From positions 1,612,001-1,676,000 of the forward strand of contig NZ_CP012677.1 in NCBI RefSeq assembly GCF_001294625.1: 64,000 bases of DNA, read 5' to 3'. The notes beneath the pieces were generated by a model. It was given only the letters and a program-made list of their open reading frames with translations. It did no database searches and was not told the origin of the DNA. Origin of the DNA: Arthrobacter alpinus (GTDB lineage Bacteria > Actinomycetota > Actinomycetes > Actinomycetales > Micrococcaceae). Positions 15,322 to 24,803 of the stretch are shown piece by piece. Numbering within the stretch: position 1 is the stretch's first letter; each line of letters starts with the position of its first letter. The translations under genes were made by a program, and so were the position numbers.

Positions 15322-15960
15322 GTGACAACTGCGACCCATGCCCCCAGTACCCCGGCGCATCCGACGCTGAATCGACCGAACATGGTTTCTGTAGGAACCG
15401 TAGTTTGGTTGTCCAGTGAACTGATGTTCTTTGCCGGCCTTTTTGCCATGTACTTCACGCTGCGTTCCACCACTGGTGGAATGTGGGCGGAAGAAACGGC
15501 CAAGCTGAACTTCCCGTTCGCCTTGGTGAACACGCTCATTCTGGTTTCCAGCTCATTCAGCTGCCAGATGGGTGTATTCGCTGCGGAGAACCTTCAGCCG
15601 CGCCGCACCGGCCGCCTCTTCCAGTTCTCCCGTTGGGGAATGACGGAGTGGTTCTTGCTGACCTTCGTTCTTGGTGCCATCTTCGTATCCGGTCAGTCGA
15701 CCGAGTACGCCATGCTGACCTCCGAGCACGTAACCCTTAATTCCAACGCCTATGGTTCCGCGTTCTACATGACAACAGGCTTCCACGGCCTGCACGTCAT
15801 TGGCGGACTTATTGCATTCCTGCTCATTATTGGCCGCGCCTACGCTGCGAAAAAGTTTGGACACTTTGAAGCAACCAGCGCGATCGTCACCTCGTACTAC
15901 TGGCACTTTGTGGATGTTGTGTGGATCGGCCTCTTCTTGGTCATCTACGTCCTGAAGTAG
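15322..15960 (+). CDS. ctaE: Cytochrome c oxidase subunit III
   Basis: Subunit III of the aa3 oxidase in the cytoplasmic membrane, 212 residues with five or more membrane segments. Recognisable features are [23 protein letters not shown] near the start, [15 protein letters not shown] with conserved His residues, and [15 protein letters not shown] at the end. GTG 15322 yields the actinobacterial N-terminus TTATHAP. It heads the ctaE-qcrC-qcrA-qcrB cluster, whose products form the bc1-aa3 supercomplex. Confidence 0.96.
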   Translation: MTTATHAPSTPAHPTLNRPNMVSVGTVVWLSSELMFFAGLFAMYFTLRSTTGGMWAEETAKLNFPFALVNTLILVSSSFSCQMGVFAAENLQPRRTGRLFQFSRWGMTEWFLLTFVLGAIFVSGQSTEYAMLTSEHVTLNSNAYGSAFYMTTGFHGLHVIGGLIAFLLIIGRAYAAKKFGHFEATSAIVTSYYWHFVDVVWIGLFLVIYVLK

Positions 15961-16050
15961 GCTGATACCCAGCTTTCTTCAACACGAAGCAGAATTAGCT
16001 TTTGCGGCTCTCACTAGGGGCTGCCGAATACAGATCAAAGGAACCACCAA

Positions 16051-16839
16051 GTGAAGGCACTCTCGCAGAAGCGACGTCATCCGTTGGCTGCACTAGCATT
16101 GCTAGTGCTGGGGCTCATGCTGACAGGTGGGCTATACGCCGTTGTCACAACCGTGAATGAAGCCAAAGCCGATACCACCACCTTTACCGCGCAGCAGGTT
16201 GAAGAAGGCGAGAAGCTCTTCGTTGCCAACTGCGCCACCTGCCATGGCGTCGGCGCCAGTGGCACGGACGCGGGACCGTCCCTTGCAGGCGTAGGCGCTG
16301 CCGCCGTCGACTTTCAGGTCGGCACTGGCCGCATGCCCATGCAGATGCAGGGACCCCAGGCTCGGCAAAAGCCCAAGCAGTTCAACGCCGATCAGACCCG
16401 TGAGCTGTCTGCATACGTAGCCACTCTCGGCGACGGCCCGGCCTTGCCGGAAGAGCAGTTCATTGACGGCAAGGGCAACGCGGCCGCTGGCGGGGAACTA
16501 TTCCGCGTCAACTGCGCCATGTGCCACAACGCTGCTGCCGCTGGCGGCGCCCTGACCCGAGGCAAATTCGCACCCGCCCTAGCAGGGGTGTCCAACAGCC
16601 ACATGTACAGCGCTATGGTCACCGGACCCCAGAACATGCCTGTCTTCAATGATGCCAACATCTCCCCGGAGGGCAAGCGCGACATCATCACGTTCTTGAA
16701 CACCATTGAAAACCAAGGCTCCCCCGGCGGAGCCAAGCTCGGCTCACTCGGCCCTGTCTCCGAAGGACTTTTCCTTTGGACGGCCGTCATGGGTGTCGTC
16801 ATCGGATTCACCATCTGGTTGACATCACGCCCGTCATAG
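16051..16839 (+). CDS. qcrC: Diheme cytochrome c subunit of cytochrome bc1
   Basis: The actinobacterial c1-equivalent passing electrons directly to the aa3 oxidase, replacing a separate soluble cytochrome c. The 262-residue protein has an N-terminal membrane anchor (residues 12-34), two heme c sites, CATCH at 61-65 and CAMCH at 155-159, and a C-terminal membrane helix. GTG 16051 has AAAGGA upstream at suitable distance. It follows ctaE by 90 bases. Confidence 0.96.
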   Translation: MKALSQKRRHPLAALALLVLGLMLTGGLYAVVTTVNEAKADTTTFTAQQVEEGEKLFVANCATCHGVGASGTDAGPSLAGVGAAAVDFQVGTGRMPMQMQGPQARQKPKQFNADQTRELSAYVATLGDGPALPEEQFIDGKGNAAAGGELFRVNCAMCHNAAAAGGALTRGKFAPALAGVSNSHMYSAMVTGPQNMPVFNDANISPEGKRDIITFLNTIENQGSPGGAKLGSLGPVSEGLFLWTAVMGVVIGFTIWLTSRPS

Positions 16840-16862
16840 CCGGCCCCTGAACCAAATATTTT

Positions 16863-16879
16863 GGCTGCTTTTCGCAGCC
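16863..16879 (+). terminator. Small hairpin between qcrC and qcrA
   Basis: GGCTGC-TTTTC-GCAGCC forms a six-base stem about 25 bases after qcrC. No T-run follows, so it is probably an RNA-processing or stability hairpin, or a weak partial terminator that adjusts the qcrC:qcrAB ratio, rather than a full stop signal. Confidence 0.4.
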
Positions 16880-16939
16880 GTGAGAAACTTACATTACGAG
16901 CCCGGGAAATATCCGGGATAAGAGAAGGATGAGGGGATT

Positions 16940-17968
16940 ATGGGCAACCATAGTGACGGCTCGCCGACAAGCTCGGACGCCGTAGCTAAGGCTGGTCACA
17001 AAGAGGTGGATAAGTTCCAGGACCCGGGACTTCCTCCACATCGTTTGCGACTAGCTGACACGGACCCCAAGGCAGCAAAGCGAGCCGAGCGCCAGGTGGC
17101 AATTCTGTTTGGAATTTCCATCGTTGGCACCTTGCTTTTCTTCTTTGCCTACTTTGGCATCCGCCTAGATGAAACCATCGCCACGTTGCGGATGCAGAAC
17201 CTATTCCTTGGACTGGGAGTCACCTTTGCCATGTTGGGCATAGGCGTTGGAATCGTGCACTGGGCCCGCGCCCTGATGCCCGACCACGAGGTCTCCGAGG
17301 AACGTCACGAGCTGCGCACTGAGGAAGACCGCTTGGCCGCCTTGGCGATCGTCGATGACATCGTCGAAGAGACCGGCATCAAGCGTCGCCCGCTGATCCG
17401 TAATACCCTCATCGGAGCGATGGCCCTGGCACCCTTGCCGGCCATCGCCATCTTCCGTGACCTGGGACCGCTGCCGGGCAACACCCTGCGGCACACCTTG
17501 TGGAAAGAGGGCGAGCGTCTTGCCCGCGATCCCGATGGCACACCCATCAAGGCTTCCGATGTCACCATCGGTTCGGCGTTCCACGTCATTCCTGAGTCGC
17601 TGAATAAGCTTGAGGCTGGCAAGTTGAACGAGAAAGCCAAGGCTGTCGTCTTGCTGATGCGCCTAAACCCGGAAGACCTCAACCCTTCCAAGGGTCGCGA
17701 AGACTGGGCCTACAACGGCATCGTCGCGTACTCCAAGATCTGCACCCACGTTGGTTGCCCTGTTGCCCTCTACGAGCAGCAGACTCACCACCTGCTCTGC
17801 CCCTGCCACCAGTCAACCTTTGACTTGACGCAGGAGTGCAAGGTCATCTTCGGCCCGGCCGTTCGCCCCTTGCCGCAGCTGCCCATCACCGTGGACAGCG
17901 AAGGCTACTTGGTTGCGCAGAGCGATTTCCACGAACCTGTTGGACCTAGCTTCTGGGAGCGTGGCTGA
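16940..17968 (+). CDS. qcrA: Rieske iron-sulfur subunit of cytochrome bc1
   Basis: The 342-residue actinobacterial Rieske protein accepts electrons from menaquinol. Three membrane helices lie in the N-terminal half (around ILFGISIVGTLLFFFAYFGI, LFLGLGVTFAMLGIGVGIV and a segment after residue 155). The C-terminal domain carries the 2Fe-2S ligands in CTHVGC and CPCHQSTF. ATG 16940 is preceded by AGAAGGATGAGG. The stop codon lies two bases before the qcrB start, so the pair is surely co-transcribed. Confidence 0.96.
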   Translation: MGNHSDGSPTSSDAVAKAGHKEVDKFQDPGLPPHRLRLADTDPKAAKRAERQVAILFGISIVGTLLFFFAYFGIRLDETIATLRMQNLFLGLGVTFAMLGIGVGIVHWARALMPDHEVSEERHELRTEEDRLAALAIVDDIVEETGIKRRPLIRNTLIGAMALAPLPAIAIFRDLGPLPGNTLRHTLWKEGERLARDPDGTPIKASDVTIGSAFHVIPESLNKLEAGKLNEKAKAVVLLMRLNPEDLNPSKGREDWAYNGIVAYSKICTHVGCPVALYEQQTHHLLCPCHQSTFDLTQECKVIFGPAVRPLPQLPITVDSEGYLVAQSDFHEPVGPSFWERG

Positions 17969-17970
17969 TC

Positions 17971-19644
17971 ATGTCCAGTACAACTCAAGAGACCTTCGAG
18001 CCCAAGACAGCCACAGGACGTATCACCAACTTTGTTGATGAGCGTGTGGGCGGTTCGGGCATCCTTCGTGAATTTGGCCGGAAGGTTTTCCCCGACCACT
18101 GGTCCTTCATGTTCGGTGAAGTGGCGCTGTATACATTTGTCATCTTGCTCCTCTCCGGAACATTCCTGACATTCTTCTTTGACCCGTCCATGGCTGAGAC
18201 ACACTACAACGGCTCCTTTGTGCCCCTCAAGGGCGTTGAAATGTCGGTTGCCTACAGCTCCTCGCTTAACATCTCCTTTGACATCCGCGGCGGCTTGTTC
18301 ATGCGCCAGGTACACCACTGGTCAGCCCTGTTGTTTGTGGCCGCTGTTTCGGTACACATGCTCCGTGTGTTCTTTACCGGGGCCTTCCGCAGGCCCCGCG
18401 AACTGAACTGGGTTGTTGGCGGCGTATTGCTGATCCTGTCGATGGCTGCCGGCTTCACCGGTTACTCCCTCCCCGATGATTTGCTTTCCGGCAACGGCTT
18501 GCGCATCATCGACGGCGTGATCAAGTCCATCCCGATTGTTGGCACGTACATCTCCTTCTTCTTGTTCGGCGGTGAATTCCCCGGCACAGCCATTGTGGGA
18601 CGCCTCTACATGATGCACATTATGCTGGTACCGGCCTTGATCCTGTTGATGGTTGCCATTCACTTGTTCATGGTCGTCATCCACAAGCACACGCAGTACC
18701 CTGGCCCGGGACGCAACGACCGTAACGTGGTCGGCTACCCGCTCGGCCCGGTTTACGCGGCCAAGGCCGGTGGATTCTTCTTCATCGTGTTCGGCATCAT
18801 CGCCTTAGTCGCCGCAACGTTTACCATCAACCCCATCTGGAACTACGGTCCCTATGACCCCTCCCCCGTCTCGGCAGGCACCCAGCCTGACTGGTACATC
18901 GGCTGGGTCGATGGCGCCTTGCGCCTGATGCCAGGATGGTTGTTCAACATCCCGATGGAATGGCACATTCCGTTCCCGTGGGGCGTGAATACCTTGTCTT
19001 TCAACGTTCTTGGCCCGGCTTTGATCCCTGCAGGCATCGTCTTCACCGCACTGTTCGCCTACCCGTGGATTGAGCGCTGGATAACCCGCGACAACCGTGA
19101 GCACCATGTGCTTGACCGCCCGCGCAACGTGCCTACACGTACGGCGATCGGTGTTGCAGGCTTCATCTTCTACTGCGTGATGTGGGCAGCGGCAAGTTCT
19201 GACTTGATCGCAACCCACTTCCAGGTCGCGCTGAATGACGTCACGTACTGGTTGCGTGCACTGTTCTTCATTGGCCCGATCCTTGGCTTCATCGTTGCCA
19301 AACGTGTTGCCTTGGCCTTGCAGCGCAAGGACCGCGAGATTGCCCTCCATGGCCGTGAGACCGGACGCATTGTCCGTCTTCCGCACGGTGAGTTCCAGGA
19401 GATGCACGCCCAGCTTGACGACTACAAGCGTTACAAGCTGGTCGGCTTCGAGTCCCACCTTCCGGAGGACGGCATTCCGAACGAGAACGGCATCGTCACC
19501 AAGACGGAGAAGCGCCGCGCACTGCTGAGTCATGTGTTCTTCGAGGACCGCGTGGCACCTGCCACACCGTCCGAGTTTGCTGCCGCCCACGGACATCATG
19601 AGGCCATCGAGCCAAGTGAAGAGTCCAGGCAAGTTGAGCACTAA
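17971..19644 (+). CDS. qcrB: Cytochrome b subunit of cytochrome bc1
   Basis: The 557-residue membrane subunit holding hemes bL and bH and the menaquinol sites. Heme-ligating His residues are visible in MRQVHHWSALLF and in the MHIMLVPALILLMVAIHLFMV segment; the Qo region YDPSPVSAGTQPDWY is present. As in other actinobacteria the protein has a long hydrophilic C-terminal extension (from about residue 450). Last gene of the cluster, followed by a strong terminator. Confidence 0.96.
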   Translation: MSSTTQETFEPKTATGRITNFVDERVGGSGILREFGRKVFPDHWSFMFGEVALYTFVILLLSGTFLTFFFDPSMAETHYNGSFVPLKGVEMSVAYSSSLNISFDIRGGLFMRQVHHWSALLFVAAVSVHMLRVFFTGAFRRPRELNWVVGGVLLILSMAAGFTGYSLPDDLLSGNGLRIIDGVIKSIPIVGTYISFFLFGGEFPGTAIVGRLYMMHIMLVPALILLMVAIHLFMVVIHKHTQYPGPGRNDRNVVGYPLGPVYAAKAGGFFFIVFGIIALVAATFTINPIWNYGPYDPSPVSAGTQPDWYIGWVDGALRLMPGWLFNIPMEWHIPFPWGVNTLSFNVLGPALIPAGIVFTALFAYPWIERWITRDNREHHVLDRPRNVPTRTAIGVAGFIFYCVMWAAASSDLIATHFQVALNDVTYWLRALFFIGPILGFIVAKRVALALQRKDREIALHGRETGRIVRLPHGEFQEMHAQLDDYKRYKLVGFESHLPEDGIPNENGIVTKTEKRRALLSHVFFEDRVAPATPSEFAAAHGHHEAIEPSEESRQVEH

Positions 19645-19670
19645 GACACACTGGTAATCATCAGCCCAAC

Positions 19671-19707
19671 AAATGTGGCGGTTCCCTTCAAGGGAACCGC
19701 CACATTT
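19671..19707 (+). terminator. Intrinsic terminator after qcrB
   Basis: A perfect 17-base-pair stem (AAATGTGGCGGTTCCCT and its complement) with a three-base loop, followed by TGTTT. It ends the ctaE-qcrCAB transcript. Confidence 0.85.
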
Positions 19708-19753
19708 GTTTAGGCCCTTCCGGCCGCCCGCCCATTGTTTGCGGGGCACTCCC

Positions 19754-19807
19754 GTCATGTCAGTCACGCCCGTCATGCCCGTCATGCCCGTCATGCCCGT
19801 CATGCCC
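19754..19807. repeat. Six tandem 9-bp units (GTCATGCCC)
   Basis: Six head-to-tail nine-base units: GTCATGTCA, GTCACGCCC and then four identical GTCATGCCC. They lie between the qcrB terminator and the 3' end of the GntR gene, in no recognised gene. A simple minisatellite, likely length-variable by slippage. Confidence 0.85.
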
Positions 19808-19861
19808 ACGGTACCCCGGCCGCTCCCCCACGCGCCCTGGGAGGCCGCTTGCGGGCGTTCC

Positions 19862-20641
19862 CTAGTAAGTGCGTCTAGTGCGCACCCCGGGCCGCTGGAG
19901 GGGCACCCGCAGCTTGTAACGGTCGGCGCGGTAGAACGACACCGAGTAGTCAACAGTGGATCGGGAAACGAACGCGTGCCTCTCCATGCGCAGGACCGGG
20001 GCGCCGACGTCGACCTTTAACAGCCGGGCAATGGAGGGAGTGGCAGCGTTGGCCTCCACAATGTCCTCGCCCCACTCGATGAGCAGGCCATAGCGCTCAC
20101 TGAGGAGGTTGTACAAGGAGGTGGGTGGCCCATGGTCCAGGATGCCAGGCACGCGCCAGGCGGGGATGAAGTTCTCATCCACGCTCATAGGTTCATCGTC
20201 GGCCAACAACAGCCGTCGAAATCTGATCACCGCCTGGCCCTCCTCCATCTGCAGTTCCCGTGCCAGCCGGGCAGTTGCCGGTATCTGTTCAAAGGAGAGG
20301 GTCTTAGCCGCCGGGCGCATGCCCCGTCGCTGCATCTCCTCCGAGTAGGAGGTCAACTTCACTTGCACGTCGAGCTTTTTGTGGGAGACAAAAGTGCCGA
20401 CACCAATGACCCGTTCCAGCAACTCCTCATCAACCAGGGCCTCAATGGCATGGCGCACGGTCATCCGGGCCACGTGGAAGTGTTCGGCAAGATCACGTTC
20501 GGACGGCAACTGGCTGCCGGCCTTGGCGTTCTCTGTGATGTAGTTGCGCAGCAACTCACGCAATTGGATGTGCACAGATATGCCGGATGTCCGTTCAAGA
20601 CTGCCGGCCACATTGTTCGCCGGCGGTACTAGATAGCCCAT
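19862..20641 (-). CDS. GntR-family (HutC/UTRA) transcriptional regulator
   Basis: A 259-residue regulator. The N-terminal winged helix includes QLPSERDLAEHFHVARMTVR and the wing GVGTFVSHKK; the C-terminal UTRA effector domain covers about residues 95-245 (VRFRRLLLADDEPM-like strand, then PAWRVPGIL). It is divergent from the HPr gene, 81 bases away. In Streptomyces, DasR of this subfamily controls PTS and aminosugar genes, so control of the neighbouring HPr gene is plausible; I see no clear DasR-type operator between them. Confidence 0.9.
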   Translation of the reverse strand: MGYLVPPANNVAGSLERTSGISVHIQLRELLRNYITENAKAGSQLPSERDLAEHFHVARMTVRHAIEALVDEELLERVIGVGTFVSHKKLDVQVKLTSYSEEMQRRGMRPAAKTLSFEQIPATARLARELQMEEGQAVIRFRRLLLADDEPMSVDENFIPAWRVPGILDHGPPTSLYNLLSERYGLLIEWGEDIVEANAATPSIARLLKVDVGAPVLRMERHAFVSRSTVDYSVSFYRADRYKLRVPLQRPGVRTRRTY

Positions 20642-20722
20642 GAAACTCCTTTGATGACCATGACCAGACTAAAACACGACTACTCTCAGTACGTAAAGCA
20701 TCTACTTCTCAAGGAGCAAGAA

Positions 20723-21010
20723 ATGTACACCCGGAAAGCCACCATAGCGGCCAGCGTAGGCTTACACGCCAGGCCCGCTGCGGTCTTTGTCCGTGCCGTC
20801 AACAAGACCGGGCTGCCCATCACCCTCGCCAAGGCCGGACTGGCGCCGGTGGACGGCCGCTCACTTTTGGAAGTTATGAGCGCTGACTTCGCTTGTGGCT
20901 GCGAGGTGGAGATCGCCGTGGCAGCTGGCAGTCACGACGACTCGCACGTACGCCGCGCCATTGACCAGTTGGCACAGTTGCTCCTGACAGACCTCACGGA
21001 CCCCGCATAA
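20723..21010 (+). CDS. ptsH: Phosphocarrier protein HPr
   Basis: The small cytoplasmic phosphocarrier of the sugar phosphotransferase system, 95 residues. The phosphorylated His lies in GLHARPAAVFV (residues 14-24), and DGRSLLEVM matches the regulatory-serine region. ATG 20723 has AAGGAGCAAGAA just upstream; the open frame before it is not coding. No enzyme I gene is adjacent. Confidence 0.93.
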   Translation: MYTRKATIAASVGLHARPAAVFVRAVNKTGLPITLAKAGLAPVDGRSLLEVMSADFACGCEVEIAVAAGSHDDSHVRRAIDQLAQLLLTDLTDPA

Positions 21011-21040
21011 GGCAACTCTTAGTTGGGGAACGCAACAACA

Positions 21041-21080
21041 AGAGGGGCTGTCCACTACCGAAGTAGTGGACAGCCCCTCT
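21041..21080 (+). terminator. Intrinsic terminator after ptsH, bidirectional
   Basis: An 18-base-pair perfect stem starting AGAGGGGCTGTCC with loop CGAA, followed by TTTTT. It separates ptsH from the convergent ctaF and can serve both strands. Confidence 0.9.
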
Positions 21081-21132
21081 TTTTCTCACACGGGCCTTGC
21101 CGCAAGCCTCAGGGAAACGCGTCCCCTATCGG

Positions 21133-21534
21133 CTAGTGTGCGTGGTCGCCACGGCTGTATTCATAAACCCAGCCGACCAAGGCAATAACTGCCAGCCCTG
21201 CCCCGAAGAACAGGACCCACCAGCCAACGGCCAAGCCAAGGAACCCGGAGGCACAGGCCAAACCCAAAACTAGCGGCCACCAGCTCCAGGGACTGAAGTG
21301 CCCCTGCTCGCCGGACCCTTCGTGGACCTCTGCGTCGACGCGATCTTCGGGACGCGGCCCCACCCGATTACCCGTGTAGTACAGGTACACGCCAACCATG
21401 AGGCACAAACCCGCCAACAAGTACATGGCCAAGAAACCAACAGGCTCATTCCACGCAACCATAAACCCGTAAACGGTGGCTACCGGGATGAAGAACAGAC
21501 CTACCAAGATGAAAAGCCAGGCTTCAACCTTCAT
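21133..21534 (-). CDS. ctaF: Cytochrome c oxidase subunit IV (actinobacterial CtaF)
   Basis: The small actinobacterial-type fourth subunit of the aa3 oxidase. The 133-residue protein starts [14 protein letters not shown]; four membrane helices are visible as two pairs separated by a polar segment ([15 protein letters not shown]). Its ATG overlaps the ctaD stop by four bases (ATGA), showing translational coupling in ctaC-ctaD-ctaF. Confidence 0.93.
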   Translation of the reverse strand: MKVEAWLFILVGLFFIPVATVYGFMVAWNEPVGFLAMYLLAGLCLMVGVYLYYTGNRVGPRPEDRVDAEVHEGSGEQGHFSPWSWWPLVLGLACASGFLGLAVGWWVLFFGAGLAVIALVGWVYEYSRGDHAH

Positions 21535-23237
21535 TTGCTTGCTCCATTCGACGAGGCACCAGCCGGGACAGGCTGGTAATGCGGTGCCAGCTCGGGGTGG
21601 TGCAGATCCAAGGCCGGCCGCTCCGAACGAATACGTGGCAGTGAGGTGAAGTTGTGACGCGGCGGCGGGCAGGAGGTTGCCCATTCCAGCGAGGCTCCAA
21701 AGCCCCACGGGTCATCAACTTCGACCTTTTTGCCACTGCGCCAGGTGATGTACACGTTCCAGAACCAAGGAATCATTGAGGCTCCAAGCACGAACGAGGA
21801 AATCGTGGAAAACTGGTTCATCCAGGTGAAGTTGTCTTCAACCATGTAGTCGGCGTAACGACGAGGCATGCCCAACACACCCAACCAGTGCTGGATCAAG
21901 AACGTGCCGTGGAAACCAAGGAACAACATCCAGAAGTGAATCTTGCCCAAACGCTCGTTCAGCATGCGACCGGTGAACTTGGGCCACCAGAAGTAGAAGC
22001 CGGCGAACATGGCAAACACCACCGTGCCAAAGACCACATAGTGGAAGTGGGCCACAACGAAGTAGGTGTCCGAGACGTGGAAATCCAACGGCGGTGAAGC
22101 CAAGATGATGCCGGTGAGGCCACCGAACAAGAACGTCACAATGAAGCCCAGGCTCCACAACATGGGAGTTTCAAAGGTCAGTGACCCTCGCCACATGGTT
22201 CCTATCCAGTTGAAGAACTTCACACCAGTTGGAACAGCGATCAGCATGGTCATAAAGGAGAAGAACGGCAGCATGACCTGGCCGGTGACGTACATGTGGT
22301 GGGCCCACACTGTAACCGAAAGGGCAGCAATGGCAATGGTGGCGAAGACCAGACCCTTATAACCGAAGATCGGCTTTCGGCTAAAGACCGGGAAGATCTC
22401 AGAGACGATCCCGAAGAACGGTAGCGCAATGATGTACACCTCGGGGTGCCCGAAGAACCAGAACAAGTGCTGCCATAGAATTGCACCACCGCTTTCGGCA
22501 TCAAAGATATGCGCCCCAAACCGGCGGTCGGCACCCAGTGCGAACAAGGCTGCTGCCAGCGGGGGGAATGCCATGAGGATCAAGATAGCCGTGACAAGCG
22601 TGTTCCAGGTGAAGATGGGCATGCGCCACATCGTCATGCCGGGAGCACGCAGGCAAATGATGGTGGTGATGAAGTTGACGGCACCCAAAATGGTTCCGAA
22701 ACCTGACAACGCCAAACCAAACACCCACAAGTCGCCACCGATTCCGGGGCTGAACGTGGTGTTGGACAGAGGCGCGTAGGCGAACCAGCCGAAGGCAGCT
22801 GCACCCTGGGGGGTGATGAAGCCGGAAACCGCAATGGTGCTACCAAAGAGGAAGAACCAGAACGCCAGGGCGTTCAAACGCGGGAAAGCTACGTCGGGAG
22901 CACCAATTTGCAAAGGCATGATGACGTTGGCGAAACCTGCAAACAGCGGCGTGGCAAACATCAGCAACATGATGGTGCCGTGCATTGTAAACAACTGGTT
23001 GTACTGGTCTTTGGTCTGCAGGATCTGCATACCGGGCTCAAACAGCTCCGCACGAATGATGAGCGCCATGACGCCACCAAGACAGAAGAAGATGAATGAT
23101 GCGATCAGGTACATGTACCCGATCGTTTTATGGTCTGTGGAGGTGATCCAGTTGACGACGATACGTCCCTTAGATACTGGTACCACCTTAGGTGCAACCG
23201 CATTGATTTCGGTTGCCGAGTACTCGAGTGTAGACAC
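21531..23237 (-). CDS. ctaD: Cytochrome c oxidase subunit I
   Basis: The catalytic heme-copper subunit, 568 residues and twelve membrane helices. Heme a and a3/CuB ligands are visible in [25 protein letters not shown] (with the His-Tyr pair), WAHHMYVTG and [10 protein letters not shown]. It carries an actinobacterial hydrophilic N-terminal start and a Pro-rich tail. It lies 13 bases downstream of ctaC and overlaps ctaF. Confidence 0.97.
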   Translation of the reverse strand: MSTLEYSATEINAVAPKVVPVSKGRIVVNWITSTDHKTIGYMYLIASFIFFCLGGVMALIIRAELFEPGMQILQTKDQYNQLFTMHGTIMLLMFATPLFAGFANVIMPLQIGAPDVAFPRLNALAFWFFLFGSTIAVSGFITPQGAAAFGWFAYAPLSNTTFSPGIGGDLWVFGLALSGFGTILGAVNFITTIICLRAPGMTMWRMPIFTWNTLVTAILILMAFPPLAAALFALGADRRFGAHIFDAESGGAILWQHLFWFFGHPEVYIIALPFFGIVSEIFPVFSRKPIFGYKGLVFATIAIAALSVTVWAHHMYVTGQVMLPFFSFMTMLIAVPTGVKFFNWIGTMWRGSLTFETPMLWSLGFIVTFLFGGLTGIILASPPLDFHVSDTYFVVAHFHYVVFGTVVFAMFAGFYFWWPKFTGRMLNERLGKIHFWMLFLGFHGTFLIQHWLGVLGMPRRYADYMVEDNFTWMNQFSTISSFVLGASMIPWFWNVYITWRSGKKVEVDDPWGFGASLEWATSCPPPRHNFTSLPRIRSERPALDLHHPELAPHYQPVPAGASSNGASK

Positions 23238-23250
23238 TTTCCTCTTCCCC

Positions 23251-24120
23251 CTACTTCTGATTCAGATTCGGATTGCGGTCATACTTATTACCCAGTTCGC
23301 CGGTCTGACCCTTGGCCTTCAAAGAAGCCAAGTGAGCATCAAATTCGGCCTGCGTGACAACCTTGACATTGAAGAGCATCTCAGAGTGGTATTCGCCACA
23401 GAGTTCAGCGCATTTGCCGTCAAAGGTGCCCAAGGCAGTGGGTGTCAGCGTCATGTAGTTGGTCTTGCCTGGCAAGATGTCCAACTTGTTCAAGAATGCC
23501 GGAACCCAGAAGGAGTGAATGACGTCACGGGAGTTCAGCTGAAGCTCCACGGAACGATCGACGGGCAAGTACAAGGTGGGCAACGTCGACTTGTCGAACG
23601 GCTTGCCGTCTAACTGTGCCTGGACACCGACGTCATAGACGGCATCCTTAACATCATTGCCGGCCATGTAGTTGAAGTCCCACGACCACTGCTTGCCACG
23701 GACATCAATGGTGACGTCGGGGTTGTCAACACGCGCGGTGATGGATTGCTGCGCGTTATCGGTGAAGTAAAAGAACACCAACACCATAAACAGCGGAACC
23801 AGCACATAGAAAATCTCCAGCGGGAGATTGTAGCTGGTCTGTCGCGGGAAGCCGGTGGCACCCTTGCGACGACGGTAGGCGATGATGCACCAGATGATCA
23901 GACCCCACGTAATAAGGCCGATGATCAAGACGGTGATCCAGGTGTTAACCCACAGATCTATGATCCCTGCCGTGTGATTGGTCGTATCACGTTCGGCTGG
24001 CATCCAGCCGTTCTTATTCTCTGCCGTACATCCTGACAAAGCTAACGCTCCGGCAATCGCCAACCCAGCTATGGGGATGACTTTTGCGCGTCGGCTGCCG
24101 GTTCGGTCCTGCGAACTCAC
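23251..24120 (-). CDS. ctaC: Cytochrome c oxidase subunit II (lipoprotein)
   Basis: The 289-residue CuA subunit. A signal peptide ends in lipobox LALSGC, so the N-terminal Cys is probably lipidated. Two membrane helices follow ([19 protein letters not shown] and [17 protein letters not shown]). The C-terminal cupredoxin domain has the CuA ligands in [11 protein letters not shown] and [12 protein letters not shown]. First gene of ctaC-ctaD-ctaF; the 187 bases upstream should hold the promoter. Confidence 0.97.
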   Translation of the reverse strand: MSSQDRTGSRRAKVIPIAGLAIAGALALSGCTAENKNGWMPAERDTTNHTAGIIDLWVNTWITVLIIGLITWGLIIWCIIAYRRRKGATGFPRQTSYNLPLEIFYVLVPLFMVLVFFYFTDNAQQSITARVDNPDVTIDVRGKQWSWDFNYMAGNDVKDAVYDVGVQAQLDGKPFDKSTLPTLYLPVDRSVELQLNSRDVIHSFWVPAFLNKLDILPGKTNYMTLTPTALGTFDGKCAELCGEYHSEMLFNVKVVTQAEFDAHLASLKAKGQTGELGNKYDRNPNLNQK

Positions 24121-24249
24121 AGACGGCCCTTCCTCTTGTTACTGCGCACCGAACAGGCTGTGGGCCAGCGGTGCGAAACGGGTTTTACTACTCGATGTAG
24201 AGCTTACCGCTTGAGCACGCAAAAAGCGTACTAAACCCACCGTGCGTCG

Positions 24250-24272
24250 GGGGCAAAATCAACTTTTGCCCC
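24250..24272 (-). terminator. Hairpin after erpA
   Basis: GGGGCAAAA-TCAAC-TTTTGCCCC forms a nine-base-pair stem about 35 bases past the erpA stop and ahead of the ctaC promoter region. There is no long T-run, so efficiency is uncertain. Confidence 0.5.
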
Positions 24273-24306
24273 GCGGACGTTCTACAGGGAGTAATGAAGT
24301 CACTGA

Positions 24307-24693
24307 CTAGTGGAACGAATCACCGCAGGCACATGAGCCTCCGGCATTGGGGTTGTCGATGGTGAATCCCTGCTTTGAGATGGTGTCCTCAAAGTCAATG
24401 CTGGCACCGGCGAGGTAGGGCACACTCATTTTGTCGATGACAACTTCGACGCCGTCAAAGTCACGGACCGCATCTCCGTCAAGGATCCGCTCGTCAAAGT
24501 ACAGCTGGTAGATCAAGCCTGAACAGCCACCGGGCTGGACGGCAACACGAAGCCGCAGATCCGTGCGGCCTTCTTGCTCAAGGAGGCTGCGGACCTTGCC
24601 GGCGGCAACATCGCTGATCAGCACTTCGTGGGCGGGAAGCTCGGCTGAGTCGCTGACAGCGGCAGGAGTTTCTTCATGGACATTTGCAGTCAT
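24307..24693 (-). CDS. erpA: Iron-sulfur cluster insertion protein
   Basis: An A-type Fe-S carrier (HesB/IscA fold), 128 residues. The three cluster-binding Cys residues are present: QPGGCSG in the middle and GSCACGDSF at the end. A variable N-terminal 25 residues precedes the domain. AAGGAAA stands before ATG 24693. Its position upstream of the oxidase genes fits a supply role for respiratory Fe-S proteins, but it has its own transcription unit. Confidence 0.93.
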   Translation of the reverse strand: MTANVHEETPAAVSDSAELPAHEVLISDVAAGKVRSLLEQEGRTDLRLRVAVQPGGCSGLIYQLYFDERILDGDAVRDFDGVEVVIDKMSVPYLAGASIDFEDTISKQGFTIDNPNAGGSCACGDSFH

Positions 24694-24803
24694 GGCATTT
24701 CCTTACGTGGGGTACAAGTACATGCTACGTCGAGCCCGGCAGGGGCGCTAACTATGGCAACGGATTCTTTCGGGGTTATGTTCCCAACCCCTGTATTGGC
24801 GGC

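Noticed and set aside
19754..19807. Tandem repeats considered as a CRISPR array
   Set aside because: Nine-base units without spacers; no cas genes in the window.
18805..19953. Minus-strand open frame of 382 codons over qcrB and the repeat region
   Set aside because: Antisense to a clear cytochrome b gene; the GMT repeats come from the 9-bp minisatellite; no recognisable domain.
20642..20722. DasR-type operator between the GntR and HPr genes
   Set aside because: Only a GACCAGAC half-like stretch is seen; no inverted partner at suitable spacing.
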